DNA from: Canna indica | Taxonomy: Eukaryota > Streptophyta > Magnoliopsida > Zingiberales > Cannaceae | Length of the DNA stretch: 64,000 bases | NCBI GenBank assembly: GCA_034359265.1 | Contig: CP136893.1 | Coordinates: 41,489,501 to 41,553,500 of the forward strand | Direction of reading: 5' to 3' | Shown: one piece after another, positions 11,390 through 22,948 of the stretch | Position numbering within the stretch: position 1 is the stretch's first letter | Layout: every line of letters begins with the position of its first letter | Notes under the pieces: model-generated | Seen by the model: only the letters and a program-made list of their open reading frames with translations | Databases searched by the model: none | Told to the model about the DNA's origin: nothing | Program-made: the position numbers and the translations under genes

Positions 11390-13010
11390 TTTTGGCTTAA
11401 GGTTTCCAACCTTGGTCTTAATCTTGGTTTTGATGATAACAAACATGGAACTAATGTTTTATTGAGAAATCTTTCAGGTTCCATATCGGGTAGCGCACGA
11501 CGTCCGCGATCGAAAAAATCGGAGAAATCAAAAAATCAGAAGGACGTTGGTCGACGCACTCGAACTCTTCAAAAAGTTAGAGTTTAGGTTTAGGGTGTCT
11601 AGATATGTTGTATATCCTCTTTATGATGCAAAGAACCCTAAAACCAAACCCGAAACCCAAAACATGAAAATCCGAAAACCACCCTGAATTCACTAAGCCT
11701 AGGGAGCTACTTGGAGGGCTGTATGACCTAGATAGTTTCTAGACATAAAAAATGGCGGTAATTGTTCCTTGGGTTAAAACTAGATGATGAGATATTTTTT
11801 ATGAATTTTTAGAAGCCTTTAGCCTAATCATATTTGACGAAAAGATTAGGAAATTTCCGTTTTTAGAAAATTTGTACTAAACCACAAAAAAACTAGATTT
11901 TGATCGTTAAGGATTTTTATTTTTTAGATATGTTTATTGAATCCGAATGGGGGATAATCATTATATAACATTTATGTTTTAAAGTTATTAACCGGATCTC
12001 GGATCGCTCAAAGTCGCGACTCATTCGGTCGACCGAACAGCGTATAAAATGGGCAGAAGGTGCTTCGGTCGACCGAACTGTAGATCGCTGAACTCGCGAC
12101 TTTGCAGTCGACAGATCAATGTGATTAAAGCACAAAAAGGCCAGCGATCGCAGGACCGACGATCGACCGGCATGCGATCGAACGGCGGAAAAGGCTAGTT
12201 TTCCACCCGTTGAGCCGCCCGTTGTCGCACCGTTTTTTATGGGGGTTATAAATACCCAAACCTAGCCTTCCTTAAATAACTTTTGATCACTCTTAACCTT
12301 CATTGAGCCATCATTGATCAACTCTAAGCTTTCATTGTGCCATCTTTTAGAGAAATCCTAGTCTAAGCTTTCATTTCTAGAGTTTGCCTTCAAATTTGAT
12401 TTGATTCATCATCAAGGCATCAAGAGGACTAGGGAGTGTCTTTTGGAGCTAAGTATAGTTTGATTGATTTATTGCTCCGATTGATATTGTATTTTGTTGT
12501 TTACTTTGATTGTACATCAAGTGTGTAAACCTAGATTGCTAGGTTTGATTTGGTTGGTGGTTGCCTTGGTGTTAAGGCTTAATTCCACTGCTGTAAACTA
12601 AGTTTAGCATGATTAGTTCTAGTTGTCCCTTAGGTTGAGGTGGGAGAGTGCTCTCGGTAGGAAGGCGGGATACTTCCGGGAGTGGAAGTGCCTTCGATTG
12701 GAGAGCGGAGACTTTTCGGTGTAAAGTCCTCATTGTAAGGAAAACAAGATATAATCTAGTAAATTTAGTTTGGAAATCCTAAGCGGGGTGCTTAGGTAGT
12801 GGAGTAGGCATTGGGGCCGAACCACTATAAATCACTGTGTTTGCATAGCTTGCTCTTGCGTTTGCTTAATTAGCATATTTACTTTGCTTCCGCTTGTTAT
12901 TCAATTTGTTAATTGCCCAAGTAATTGACTAAACGATTTAAACCATAATTAGTCAAAAACATTAGTAAACACACTATTCACCCCCCTCTAGTGTGGCCAT
13001 TTCACCAACA
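11390..13010 (+). repeat. 3' LTR of inner family B element (1621 bp)
   Basis: Starts TTTTGGCTTAAGG; the second base has changed from the G of TGTTGGC. It ends CACCAACA. Palindromic motif cluster at about 12000-12190, shorter than in the 5' LTR; TATA box 12247-12254. Differences from the 5' LTR, including indels in the palindromic cluster, show that the insertion is not recent. Confidence 0.92.
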
Positions 13011-13015
13011 AGTCA

Positions 13016-13134
13016 CTCAACTTGTAATTTGCCTAAGTAACCAAAGAAACGATTAAAATCGGATTTAGGCTAATAAGAATTAGTAAATACACTATTCACC
13101 CCCCCCCCCTTTAGTGTGGCCATTTCACCCAACA
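13016..13134 (+). repeat. 5' LTR of outer family B element, last 119 bp
   Basis: Continues the LTR interrupted at 6800, starting with CTCAACTTG after the duplicated AGTCA, through a C9-10 tract to the terminal CCCAACA. The same stretch is contiguous in the outer 3' LTR at about 25680-25795, which confirms the join. Confidence 0.92.
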
Positions 13135-13136
13135 AT

Positions 13137-13148
13137 TGGTATCAGAGC
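13137..13148 (+). other. Primer-binding site, tRNA-iMet
   Basis: Exact TGGTATCAGAGC two bases after the LTR end of the outer family B element. Confidence 0.9.
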
Positions 13149-13201
13149 GGGTCGTAGATTGTGATTTCGCCATCCATTCTACAATTTGTCTCGATCCTAG
13201 A

Positions 13202-14599
13202 ATGGCACTAGAGTCAGTAGCATTTTCACCTCCTAGGTTCGATGAATCGAACTTTGGTCTTTGGAAGTCTAGGATGTACACTTACTTAAAGACTAGAGGT
13301 CTTAATGTTTATAACATGATTAAACTAGAATACATTGAACCTAAGGTTGACATGCATGATTGGAGTGAACGTGATAAGAAAATGTTTCAATTTAATGGAG
13401 ATGCTATGTATAGCATTTTTTGTACCTTACCTAATAGCGTCCTTGAAAAAGTCATGTATTGCACTTCGGCTTTTGATATTTAGGCAACATTAAATATGTT
13501 ATATGATTATGTTTAAACCGTAGAGCTTAATACTTTTGTTGAGGGTGGTGATGACAATGGTCATCTCCCTAGTACTAACCTCGGTTTTGATGCCCAAAGC
13601 ACTTCTAGCCAAAGAAGCACAAGCAAGAATCAGAAACGAAAACTTAGGTGCTTCCTTTGCCAAGAGACGGGACACAAGAAGATGAATTGTCCTCTCTTGA
13701 AGAAAAAATCCAAAAAGAGGAAGTGTGCTTCTCCATCCACATCCAAATCAAGTGAAGCCTCTTCTAGACATGATGATGAAGCTACATCAAACTTTTGCCT
13801 CATGGGTCTTAACGATGAGGTAAAGTCTTCCGCTTCTTGTCATAATAGTGATTCTAGCAATTCAAGCTCATTTGACATGTCTTATGATGAGCTAGTTGAT
13901 GAATGTAGAAAAATGTATGAATTGCTCATTAAAAAGAACAATGAAATAAAGAAAATTAAAAAGGAGAACTCTAAGCTTACTAGTCACTTGCATGCCTTAG
14001 AAGTTGATAATGAAAAATTAAACACTAGTATGCTTGATAGATGCCATGATGATTTGAAGCTTGAAATTAAGAACTTAAAACATAGAAATGAAAAGTTAGA
14101 GATTGAAAATGACGAATTATTAAACAAGACATCCAAAATTAGAAATGAAAATGAGAGCTTGAAAAATAGATTAAAACTTAAGGGTAATGATTCTTCAAAT
14201 GATTTCAAAATGGAAAATAAGAGTTTGAAAAATGAAAATTGTTTGTTGAGATCTCAATCTCATGCATTGCATAAGTCCATTAATGACTTGAAAAATGAGG
14301 TTGTTCTCTTGAGTAAGAAAACACATAATTTATCCAATGTTTCATCGTTTAGAAACTCTAGGAAGAAAAATATTTTACTTAAGAATGCTCATACCCATCA
14401 TCATCCTCATGTCAAGCATTCTTCCTTTAAATATCATGTCCATGTTAAAAATGAAAAGAAAAAGTTTCATGGACATTGTTTTTGTTGTGGTATATATGGG
14501 CATGTCATCTATGATTGTGCTTTTAAAGTGAACCATAGTGTTGTTAAGACACTTTGGGTACCTAAGCCCATTAACCCCCAAGGACCCAAAGGCATTTGA
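13202..14599 (+). pseudogene. Gag of outer family B element, two in-frame stops
   Basis: A single frame from the ATG at 13202 to the TGA at 14597-14599, 466 codons, broken only by TAG at 13481-13483 and TAA at 13514-13516. N-terminus MALESVAFSPPRFDE; the central gag region is missing at the same place as in the inner copy. Zinc knuckle CFLCQETGHKKMNC at about 13650-13690, a long coiled coil rich in Glu, Lys, Asn and Leu (about 13880-14330), a His-rich stretch (about 14390-14430) and a second box CFCCGIYGHVIYDC (about 14477-14518). Overall plan and length match the inner copy. With no frameshift in 1.4 kb, damage is by substitutions only. Confidence 0.85.
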
Positions 14600-17097
14600 G
14601 TACCAAAGGTTTCTTTCTCTCTTGTAGGGGGAGCTACCACACAAGGATAAAGAAAAGTGAAGAGTTGAAGTTGATCATGGACTTAAATGAAGATTCATCC
14701 TTTGGTTACAACTTCAAACCATCATGATGCCATATGTATGGAAATTGGCATCTAGGTACACTTTGTATCATCTCCTTTATTTGGTTGGTATCATTTAAGT
14801 TAGAGGGTATGATACATGTTTAATTTGAGTTGTTTTTCACGGTCTTGATAAGAGTCCTTTTAAAAATGATTTTGATTTTTGATTTCCTGGTCTCTTCGGA
14901 GACCTATGTAGCCTGTAATGTGCTCATGCGACCTTGCGGTTTTAAATCGTAGGCTCATTGTGGCCTTTCGGTTTTCAACCAATAGGAAGGGTTGGAGATC
15001 ATGTTTTCATATTTATTTCATTTGTGATCTCTTAAAATTCTTTTTGGTATGACTTGATTTTATTTAAAACGGATTTCAAACATTTAGCAAAGTAAACTTT
15101 GATAATGATACTTGATGCTTCTCTTTGCTTTTTGGTTGGGTTAGATTGCTAAGTAGCTATCTTTTCTCTAAAATATTAGTGTAGCTTACTTGCAAGTTAT
15201 AAGTATTTTAGGAAGGCTAATTAGAATGAAAAAGATTAGTTTGGCTAAATCTTCATGAATAAGGTATAACTTCGATAAATTCAAAATCTTAGTGTTATAC
15301 CTCAATGTTTAAACTTAAATTATGTTTCTATACTCATGATTAGAATTGCATGTTAAAACCCTTGAATTTTCATGAGTAGGTAGGATTTTAGTACTTAGAC
15401 AAATTTCATTGAATGAAACTTGCTCTAGGTTGATACTTACTATTAGAGACATTCCTTAAGCCCAAACTAGTTAAACATGTTAGACATCTTATTCCTAAAA
15501 TATTTCATACCTTAATATCTCTTTGATTCATTTTGATATCATGACAACTCATTTAAAATGAATCTCTACTATCTAGCATAGGTTAAGGTTTTCTAAATAA
15601 AACTTTGCATTGAACCCTTGCTATTTAGTATGTTAGTTTGCTAGTTGGTATATAATTTCATTATGATACTAATGAAGCCTACTTGCAAGTTATAAGAAAG
15701 TGGTAAAAATTTCGAAGGCTAAAGGAAAATAGAAAGAATGTGAAAATTTTGAAATTTCTCAAAAATGAGGTATGAGTTTCGTTTTTGGGGAAATTTATTT
15801 TCATAACACCTCTATTTTCTTGATATAATGATTTCTCTATGCTCATGAATGATTTTGCATGATAATTGATTGAAATCTCATGAGTAGATAAAATTTTGAT
15901 TTCATCTAGATTGAATGAAATGTGCTCTAGGTAGAAATCCATCTTAGAGACTTCATTTTAAAGTAAAACTTGATAAACATGTTTGAGTTCACTCATGATT
16001 TGCATCCATGTGGTTAAAATTGAAAAATCATATGTAAATGGATAAAATGACCACTAGCTCACCTTAGAAGACTCAAAATTGAAAAAGTTTGACCTAAGTC
16101 AACAATTTGACTTAGAAATCTCATTTTGAGTTCAAACTTCACAAACATGTTTAGATTTACTCATGTTAGGTGTCTATGTGCTTAAATTTGAAAAACAATG
16201 AGTAAAGGTTAAAACTTGATACTTAGCAATTTCATGTTATTAAGCTTATTTTTGAAAGAAATCGTGCTAAGGTAAAATTTTGACCAAATGATATTATTTT
16301 CATTTCAAACTTGATAAACATGCTTTAAATGATTATATCTTGATATTTGAAAAGTTTGAATGAAAACTGAAATCTTTTGAAAAAATTTAGTTATTTACAA
16401 AAATACCACTAGAACTCAATGAATTTTAGAAAAATAATTTTTTGTTGATTCTTGAATCTGCATCTTCCTTTAAAAATCTAGTTTATGGTATAAAAATTTC
16501 AAAAATCCTGAGTATGAATATAATTTGATATGGGTTTTTGAAATTGGATTTCAAAACTTTAAAGTATCGTTCTTTCCAAATGTTTATTTTTCCGATACTT
16601 TGATTTTTTGTCAAATTTTCGAATAAGACTTCAAGTATGATATTTTGAATTCACATTTGGTACCGCCCCTCTCATGTGATGAGAAAAATCATTTCCAAAA
16701 TGATTTTTGACTCCTTGAATCGATACACGAAAATATCAATACTTAAGTCTTGGAATGTATTTATCATTTAAAGCTATCATGTATGATTTAGTCTCATATT
16801 AGATATTTGATTTTTCATCCCTTGAGTTGAGATCTTCATGCTTCATGAAAACTATATTTAGAATCTCAACTTTGACTATAGGTTGACTTTTCTTGCCCTT
16901 TTTGATTAATTTCAAAAGCGGGAGAAAAATATAGCTAAAGGGGAAAAAAATATAGGAAAACCATGCATATAGATAGGGGGAGTTTTATTACATAGATATG
17001 CATGTTGATTGGGGGAGAAATCCCATGTCTTATATCCTCTATGCTTAATTGTAGATATTTTCTTAAGGATATTTATCATTATCAAAAAGGGAGAGAT
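14600..17097 (+). other. Noncoding 3' internal region of outer family B element
   Basis: About 2.5 kb of AT-rich sequence without coding potential, roughly 1 kb longer than in the inner copy; the extra part is at about 15050-16080. Part of it contains two diverged copies of a segment with GCTTACTTGCAAGTTATAAG-like sequence (15185 and 15678). The purine tract AAAAAGGGAGAGA lies just before the 3' LTR. Confidence 0.7.
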
Positions 17098-18117
17098 TGT
17101 TGGCTTAAGGTTTTCAACTTTGGTCTTAATCTCAATTTCGATGATAACAAACATGGAACTAATGTTTCATTGAGAAATCTTACAGGTACCAAGTCGGTTA
17201 GCGCTTGACGTCCCCTATCGGAAAAATCGAAGAAATCGGAGAAATTGGCAAGGACGCTCGTCGGTGCTCGGGATTCTTCAAGAAGTTAGAGTTTACGTTT
17301 AGGGTGTCTAGATATGTTGTATATCCTTTTTATGATGCAAAGAACTCTAAAACCAAACCCGAAACCCAAAACATGAAAACTCGGAAACCGCCCTGAATTC
17401 ACTAAGCCTAGGGAGCTCCTTGGAGGGCTATATGACCTAGATAGTTTCTAGACATAAAAAATGGCGGTAATTATTCCTTGGGTTAAAACTATATGATGAG
17501 GTATTTTTAGGAATTTTTGGAAGCCTTTAGCCTAATCATATTTGACCGAAAAGATTAGGAAATTTCCATTTTCAGAAAATTTGTACTAGACCCCAAATCC
17601 TAGATTTTGATTCTTAAGGATTTTGATTTTTTAGATATTTTTATTGAACCCAAATGGGGGGTAATCCTTATATAAATGGAACCCAAACGAGAAGAGAAAC
17701 AAAGCAAACTAAACTGCTCAGCCTAGTTTCGGTGGACCGAAAGGCGTTAAAAAATGGCGTTAAAAATGGCAGTAGCCATTCGGTGGACCTGTCGGTCGAC
17801 CGAAGTTGGTGAAGAAATCGCAGAAGACTTGCGTCGATTGACCAATCGGTCGACCGGATTGCAGATCACAAGAATCGCGTCTAGCGGTCGACCCGTCGGT
17901 CGACCGCACAGAGAGATTGAGCCAGTGGTCGATCGGTCGGTCGACCGACGATCCACCAGCATGCGACCGAACGACGAAAATGGCTAGTTTTTCGCCCGTT
18001 AACGCACTGTTTCCGTTGCTGGGTTATAAATACCCAAACCGAGCCTTCCGTAAATAATTTTTGATCACTCTAAAAAAATTCATTGAGCCATTCTTGATCT
18101 TTCTAAAGCTTTTCTTA
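17098..18117 (+). repeat. 3' LTR of outer family B element, first part
   Basis: Starts TGTTGGCTTAAGG. Palindromic cluster about 17725-17980, TATA box 18025-18032. Cut at 18117 by the CACTA element; TTA (18115-18117) is the duplicated target. Continues at 25124. Confidence 0.92.
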
Positions 18118-18139
18118 CACTACTAGAAATTTGGTCTTC

Positions 18140-18410
18140 AGCAATAGCCGCTCAAGCCATTGCTATTTGCAACGGCATTCTTACGGCCGCTCGAGCCGTT
18201 GCAGATATGTTGTATCTGCAACGACATTCTAACGGACATGCGAGCCATTGCTGATGATGTTAATTATCAGCAACAGCTTTCTAACGGACAAGTGAGCCAT
18301 TGCGGATGATAACTTATTAGCAACGGTTTGCTAACAGACAAGTGAGTCGTTGCTGATGATAACTTATTAGCAACGGCTTTCTAACGGGCGAGTGAGCCGT
18401 TGATGATAAG
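18140..18410. repeat. Left subterminal repeats of CACTA element
   Basis: About ten copies in both orientations of a motif near AGCAACGGCTTTCTAACGG / GAGCCGTTGC, spaced about 25-50 bp, several preceded by GATGATAACTTATT. In En/Spm the subterminal motifs bind TNPA and are needed for excision; that role here is by analogy. Confidence 0.85.
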
Positions 18411-18420
18411 TTTATATAGG

Positions 18421-18560
18421 TCACAGAACGCGCCCGACCCTTCTTCCTCCCGCTGCTGCCGCCGCCGCCGCCGCCGCCTCCTCCTCCTGCCTCTCGCCGC
18501 CGCTGCCGACGCCGACAACGCCGACGACGCCAACGACGCCACTTCCTCCTCCCGCTGCTG
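18421..18560 (+). other. GC-rich leader with CCG repeats in CACTA element
   Basis: A CpG-rich block including a (CCG)n run (about 18460-18480) and CTCCTCC repeats. It is open in one frame (18400-18768) but the predicted peptide is low complexity (Arg, Leu, Ala, Asp runs) and matches nothing I know. Its location matches the GC-rich, heavily methylated leader exon of En/Spm, so it is more likely promoter or leader than protein. From 18770 to 19090 the sequence is AT-rich with no further feature. Confidence 0.5.
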
Positions 18561-19094
18561 CCGACACTGTCAGGTAAACTTCGGCCAGCCGTCTCTTCCC
18601 GTTGCGGACGGCGGAAAATCCGACCGAAACCCTAAAAATAGGGTTTCAGCCAGCGACGGTCGGCCGATGGCTGCCGCCGGACCTTGTACATTAGACGGAC
18701 AGTGTGTCCGGCCACTGTACGCCGGCGCCGAAGTCCACCTGACTCCGGCGCCAGAATTTGTAGATTAATATTATTTTTTAATTGTTAATTAATTGTTAAT
18801 TAATTATTTAGATTAATTGTTTAATTTGTTAGATTAATTTTTAGGGTTTAGATTAATTTCGGAATTATCCACTTCGGACGCGCGTCGGAATCGTCCACTT
18901 CGGACTCCTGCCTGAATCGTCCAATATGGACTCGAACTGTCTCGAAACATTTAGAAAATAATCATCCATCCGACGAGTTGATATGTTTCACGTACGCATC
19001 TACGAGTCGGATATGATTTAGCAAAACCTTAGATCTGTTCGGGGATTGTATGTTCGTGTAAAAGAAGTAGATGATCTTTTATACGACGTACAAT

Positions 19095-19357
19095 TCTTGA
19101 ATTGTCCCTGATTAGACAATTTGGGAATATAGTTATTTGTACTGCACTTACGTTTTTCTTTTAACTGTTAACTAATTAATTATTCTAAATTTCGGCAACA
19201 TCTCTCTTGTTCTCCGATATGCGCCCAGATGATATGCGTATTCGGAGAACTGTAGAGAGATGCTGCCGAAATTTAGAATGAAGTTAGCGGTTAAAAGAAG
19301 TACTTAGTGCAATATGAATAACATAAATCCCGAATGGAATAGGACAATCTCACCTAA
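19095..19357. repeat. Long imperfect hairpin upstream of TNP2
   Basis: Two arms of about 125 bp (about 19095-19225 and 19232-19357) are reverse complements of each other at roughly 80% identity, separated by only a few bases. The best-paired core pairs TCTAAATTTCGGCAACATCT (about 19183-19202) with AGATGCTGCCGAAATTTAGA (about 19259-19278). The hairpin ends 18 bp before the likely TNP2 start. An RNA across it would fold into a miRNA-precursor-like or siRNA-producing stem. Confidence 0.75.
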
Positions 19358-19375
19358 AGACATTAACCAAAGAAA

Positions 19376-22300
19376 TTGTCATTGATTGACAGAATCATGT
19401 CGGCTGATCGAAATTGGATGTACCGACGTCTTCATCGTGGAGCTTTAACGAATGAGTTTCGATTAGGCGTAACGTACTTCCTAAATTTCGCCTATTCGAA
19501 CCGGAATTTCGTTAGCATCGGTGATCAAATCCGATGTCCGTGCCGCATTTGTTCAAATGGACGATTTTTGGATCGGGAGACTGTCACTCTGCATCTATAT
19601 AGCAAAGGATTTGCACCAAGATATTTTCTATGGACTTGTCACGGGGAGTCACGCGAAGTCGGGACGTCGAGCAATCCTGTCGTTCAAACATATGGTGAAT
19701 CTTCCTCTGCTGGTGCTTCTTCATCCAGTCAATGTAATCCCTATAGAACTATGATACTTGATAGTCTTGGCGGTCAATTCCACCTAAATGACAATGTTGA
19801 TCGGCCAGTTCTTTAGACATCAGTCCCACCAGATACTACAGCGGTTGATATCACAGAAGTACAAACTGCGGTAGAGGTTGAATTACCGAATAAAGAAGCT
19901 GTAGAATTTTACGAGATGTTGAAAGCTGCCGATGAACCTTTGTATGAGAATTGTCCTAAATACACTAGGTTTTCAACAATGACACAGCTCTTAAACATCA
20001 AGGCCGATTGTAATATCAGCGGAGTTGCGTATGATCGAAATGTTGGATTGATTAATGGAATGCTGCCTACTGATAACAAGTTTGAGCCAACTTTTTATAA
20101 GACTAAAAAGCTAATGAGAAAATTGGGGCTTGGGTACGAAAAAATACACGCATGCCAAAATAACTGCATTTTACATTATAAAGAAAATGTGCAGTTGGAT
20201 AAATGCTCTGTATGTCAACACCCTCGTTACAAGGAGAAGAAATCGGTCCGATAGAAAAATATCCCGTTTAAGGTGCTTCGGTATTTTCCACTAACATCGA
20301 GGCTTCAAAGATTATTCATGTCGGAAAAGAAAGCCCCCTACATGAGTTGGCATGCAAGAAGTCGTGATGATACAGTAATGACTCATCCATCTGACAGTGA
20401 AGCATGGAAACATTTGGATACATGTTATCCTTCATTTGTTAGGGGTACTAGAAATATCAGATTGGGATTGTGCACAGATGGTTTTAATCCGTTTGGACAT
20501 TCTGCAACTCCTTATTCAGTTTGGCCAGTGCTGCTGACAGTTTATAATTTGCCACCGTCAATGTACATGAAAGATGAATTTGTTTATCTTTCGATGATTA
20601 TTCCGGGTCCTAAGGGTCCGCGAAAAGAAATTGACATATTTCTGAGACCCTTGATAGATGAATTGAAAACATTGTGGACTGAGGGAGCTGTCACTTATGA
20701 TTGTCATCGGAAGCAAAACTTCAATTTAAAGGCCGCGGTCTTGTGGACAATCAATGATTTCTCGGCGTACGGCATGTTGTCGGGTTGGAGCACTCACGGC
20801 CGACTCTCTTGTCCGTATTGTATGGAACACTCTAAATCAATCAGTCTTCAGAACGGACGAAAAATCTCATTCTTTGATTGTCATCGTCGATTCCTACCGG
20901 TTAATCATCAGTATCGAAGGAATCGTAATAAATTTACTAAGGGCAAAGTCAAAAGAGATGGGCCACCACCGATGTTGTCTGGTGAACAAATATTAGCACG
21001 TGTTTCAACACTTCCAGATATAGTATTTGGTCGCAATGAAAGAGTGTCAGGTTTTGGCCAAACACATAACTGGGTGAAAAAAAGTATCTTTTAGGAATTG
21101 CCCTATTGGAGTTCATTATTAATTCGACATAATTTAGATATCATGCACATTGAAAAAAATGTGTTTGATAATATTTTCAACACTTTGATGGATATTTCTG
21201 GAAAAACTAAAGATAATGTCAAAGCCCGACATGATATGAAAATACTTTGTAAAAGACTAGAGTTGGAGTTACAAGAGGTCAACGGACGATATCTGAAACC
21301 GAAGGCCCTATATGTGTTAAATAAACAATAGATCAAAGATGTTTGTCAATGGGTAAAAGAACTCAGATTACCCGATGGATATGCTTCAAACTTATCTCGA
21401 TGTGTGAACGTCGATGATTGCAAAATATCAGGGATGAAGAGCCATGATTGTCATGTATTCATGCAGAGATTACTTCCGATCGCATTTTGAGATCTTCTAC
21501 CTGATAATATTTGGCGTCCGTTGACTGAATTAAGTATGTTTTTTAGAAACATCTGTGCAAATATCCTTCGAGTCGAAGATATGTCAACACTTGAAAATAA
21601 TATTGTTGAAATCATATGCAAGCTGGAGCAGTTTTTCCCTCCTGCATTTTTTGACCTGATGGAGCATCTACCGATACACTTGGCATACGAGGCACGAGTT
21701 GGTGGCCCCGTTCAATATCGGTGGATGTACTTATTTGAAAGATACATGAATCGTCTGAAGAAAAAAGTAAAGAACACCGTAGTTGTTGAAGGATCAATAT
21801 CTGAATCGTATATCATCCAAGAAATTTCAACATTCTGCTCATTTTACTTTGAATCGATAGTACAGACAAGATTTGATCGTCTTCCATGTAACGATGACGG
21901 GGATGTTCGACATTCAGATGGACGTTTAAATATATTTTGTCACTCTGGTCGTGCTTTTGGTTCTCGTCCATCTCGACACTTAAGCGATGAAGAGTATCAT
22001 TTGGCACACTTGTATGTATTACTCAATTGTCCAGAGATTGAACAATTCATTGAAATATTTGACATTGAGATGGTGCAAAAATACTCTATTCACAACGATG
22101 AAGAATTGGAGAGATTACGGAATCGTGATTTCCCTACTTGGATTCAGACTTACAACAAAGATCACAGAGCTGAAATAGATGAAAGAATATTTGAGTTTGT
22201 TAGTGGACCGTCGCGACTTGTGTCGTGCTATAGCGGATATTTTGTTAATGGGTATAAATTTCACACGGTTGAATATTCATTTATAAAGAAGACGATGAAT

Positions 22301-22873
22301 GCTGGGGTCTGCGTGAAAGGGACAACCTATGTTGAATGTGATATGGATTTTTATGGACTGGTGGAAGAAGTGATAGAGTTGCACTACTTCGGCTTAAAAT
22401 CAGTGATCCTATTTAGATGTCATTGGTTCGATACAACAGAAAGGGGCATGAAAGTTCATCCAAAATACAAACTTGTTGAGGTTAATTACAAATCGAAATT
22501 GGCAGCAAATAAGCCTTTTATATTGGCATCACAAGTCGAACAAGTATATTACGCGAAGTATCCGGCTCGAAATAAAGATAGAGCAGATTGGCGTGTAGTC
22601 TGTAAGACAAAAGGTAGAGAAAAAATTGATCCGATAGTAGGAGAAAATGAGCTGATACCTGATATGACACATGGCTTCTATCAAGAAGATGATCCTCCTA
22701 CTGTAGATCGTATTATTCCAATACTCGAGGATGCAGACACAACATCAATTCAATTAGAAGTTGAATATGCTGATGATGACGATCATGAAATTGAGGAAGC
22801 TGGAGATGAAGAAGAGGAAGAAGAGGAAGAAGAGGAAGAATTCGTAGACTATTATTCAGATGATGAGGAATAA
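19376..22873 (+). pseudogene. tnp2: TNP2-type CACTA transposase with five in-frame stops
   Basis: One frame of 1166 codons with no frameshift, from MSLIDRIMSADRNWM to an acidic C-terminus. Order of domains by recognition: transposase-associated N-terminal domain (codons about 10-90, with CPCRIC), Transposase_21 / tnp2 core (about 300-600, including GLCTDGFNPFG, SCPYC and HNLDIMHIEKNV), a DUF4218-like domain (about 755-825, LPIHLAYEARVGGPVQYRWM) and a DUF4216-like domain (about 960-1035). A Glu run encoded by GAA/GAG repeats (22805-22845) precedes the end. Stops: TAG at 19814, 20252, 21092 and 21329, and TGA at 21488. Each is a single transition from CAG, TGG or CGA, as expected from deamination of methylated cytosine. 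TNP2 catalyses excision and insertion together with the TNPA product. Confidence 0.92.
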
Positions 22874-22948
22874 TTGTAAAGTATATATTTTATTAAATAT
22901 ATATCTACTATTTATACAATAATCTGATTATATGTCTGTTCGACAAAT

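Larger units (their letters stand above)
6801..13010 (+). mobile_element. Non-autonomous gag-only LTR retrotransposon (family B, inner copy)
   Basis: Complete element of 6210 bp: 5' LTR 6801-8487, primer-binding site, gag-like frame, noncoding region, purine tract and 3' LTR 11390-13010. It is flanked by perfect AGTCA duplications (6796-6800 and 13011-13015) and lies inside the 5' LTR of the outer copy of its own family. Like the outer copy it lacks all of pol and part of gag, so the deletion is a family trait and not damage to one copy. Confidence 0.93.

Noticed and set aside
18400..18768. 122-residue frame in the CACTA leader
   Set aside because: Low-complexity Arg/Leu/Ala/Asp product from CCG and GACGACGCC repeats. 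More likely a GC-rich leader than a protein.
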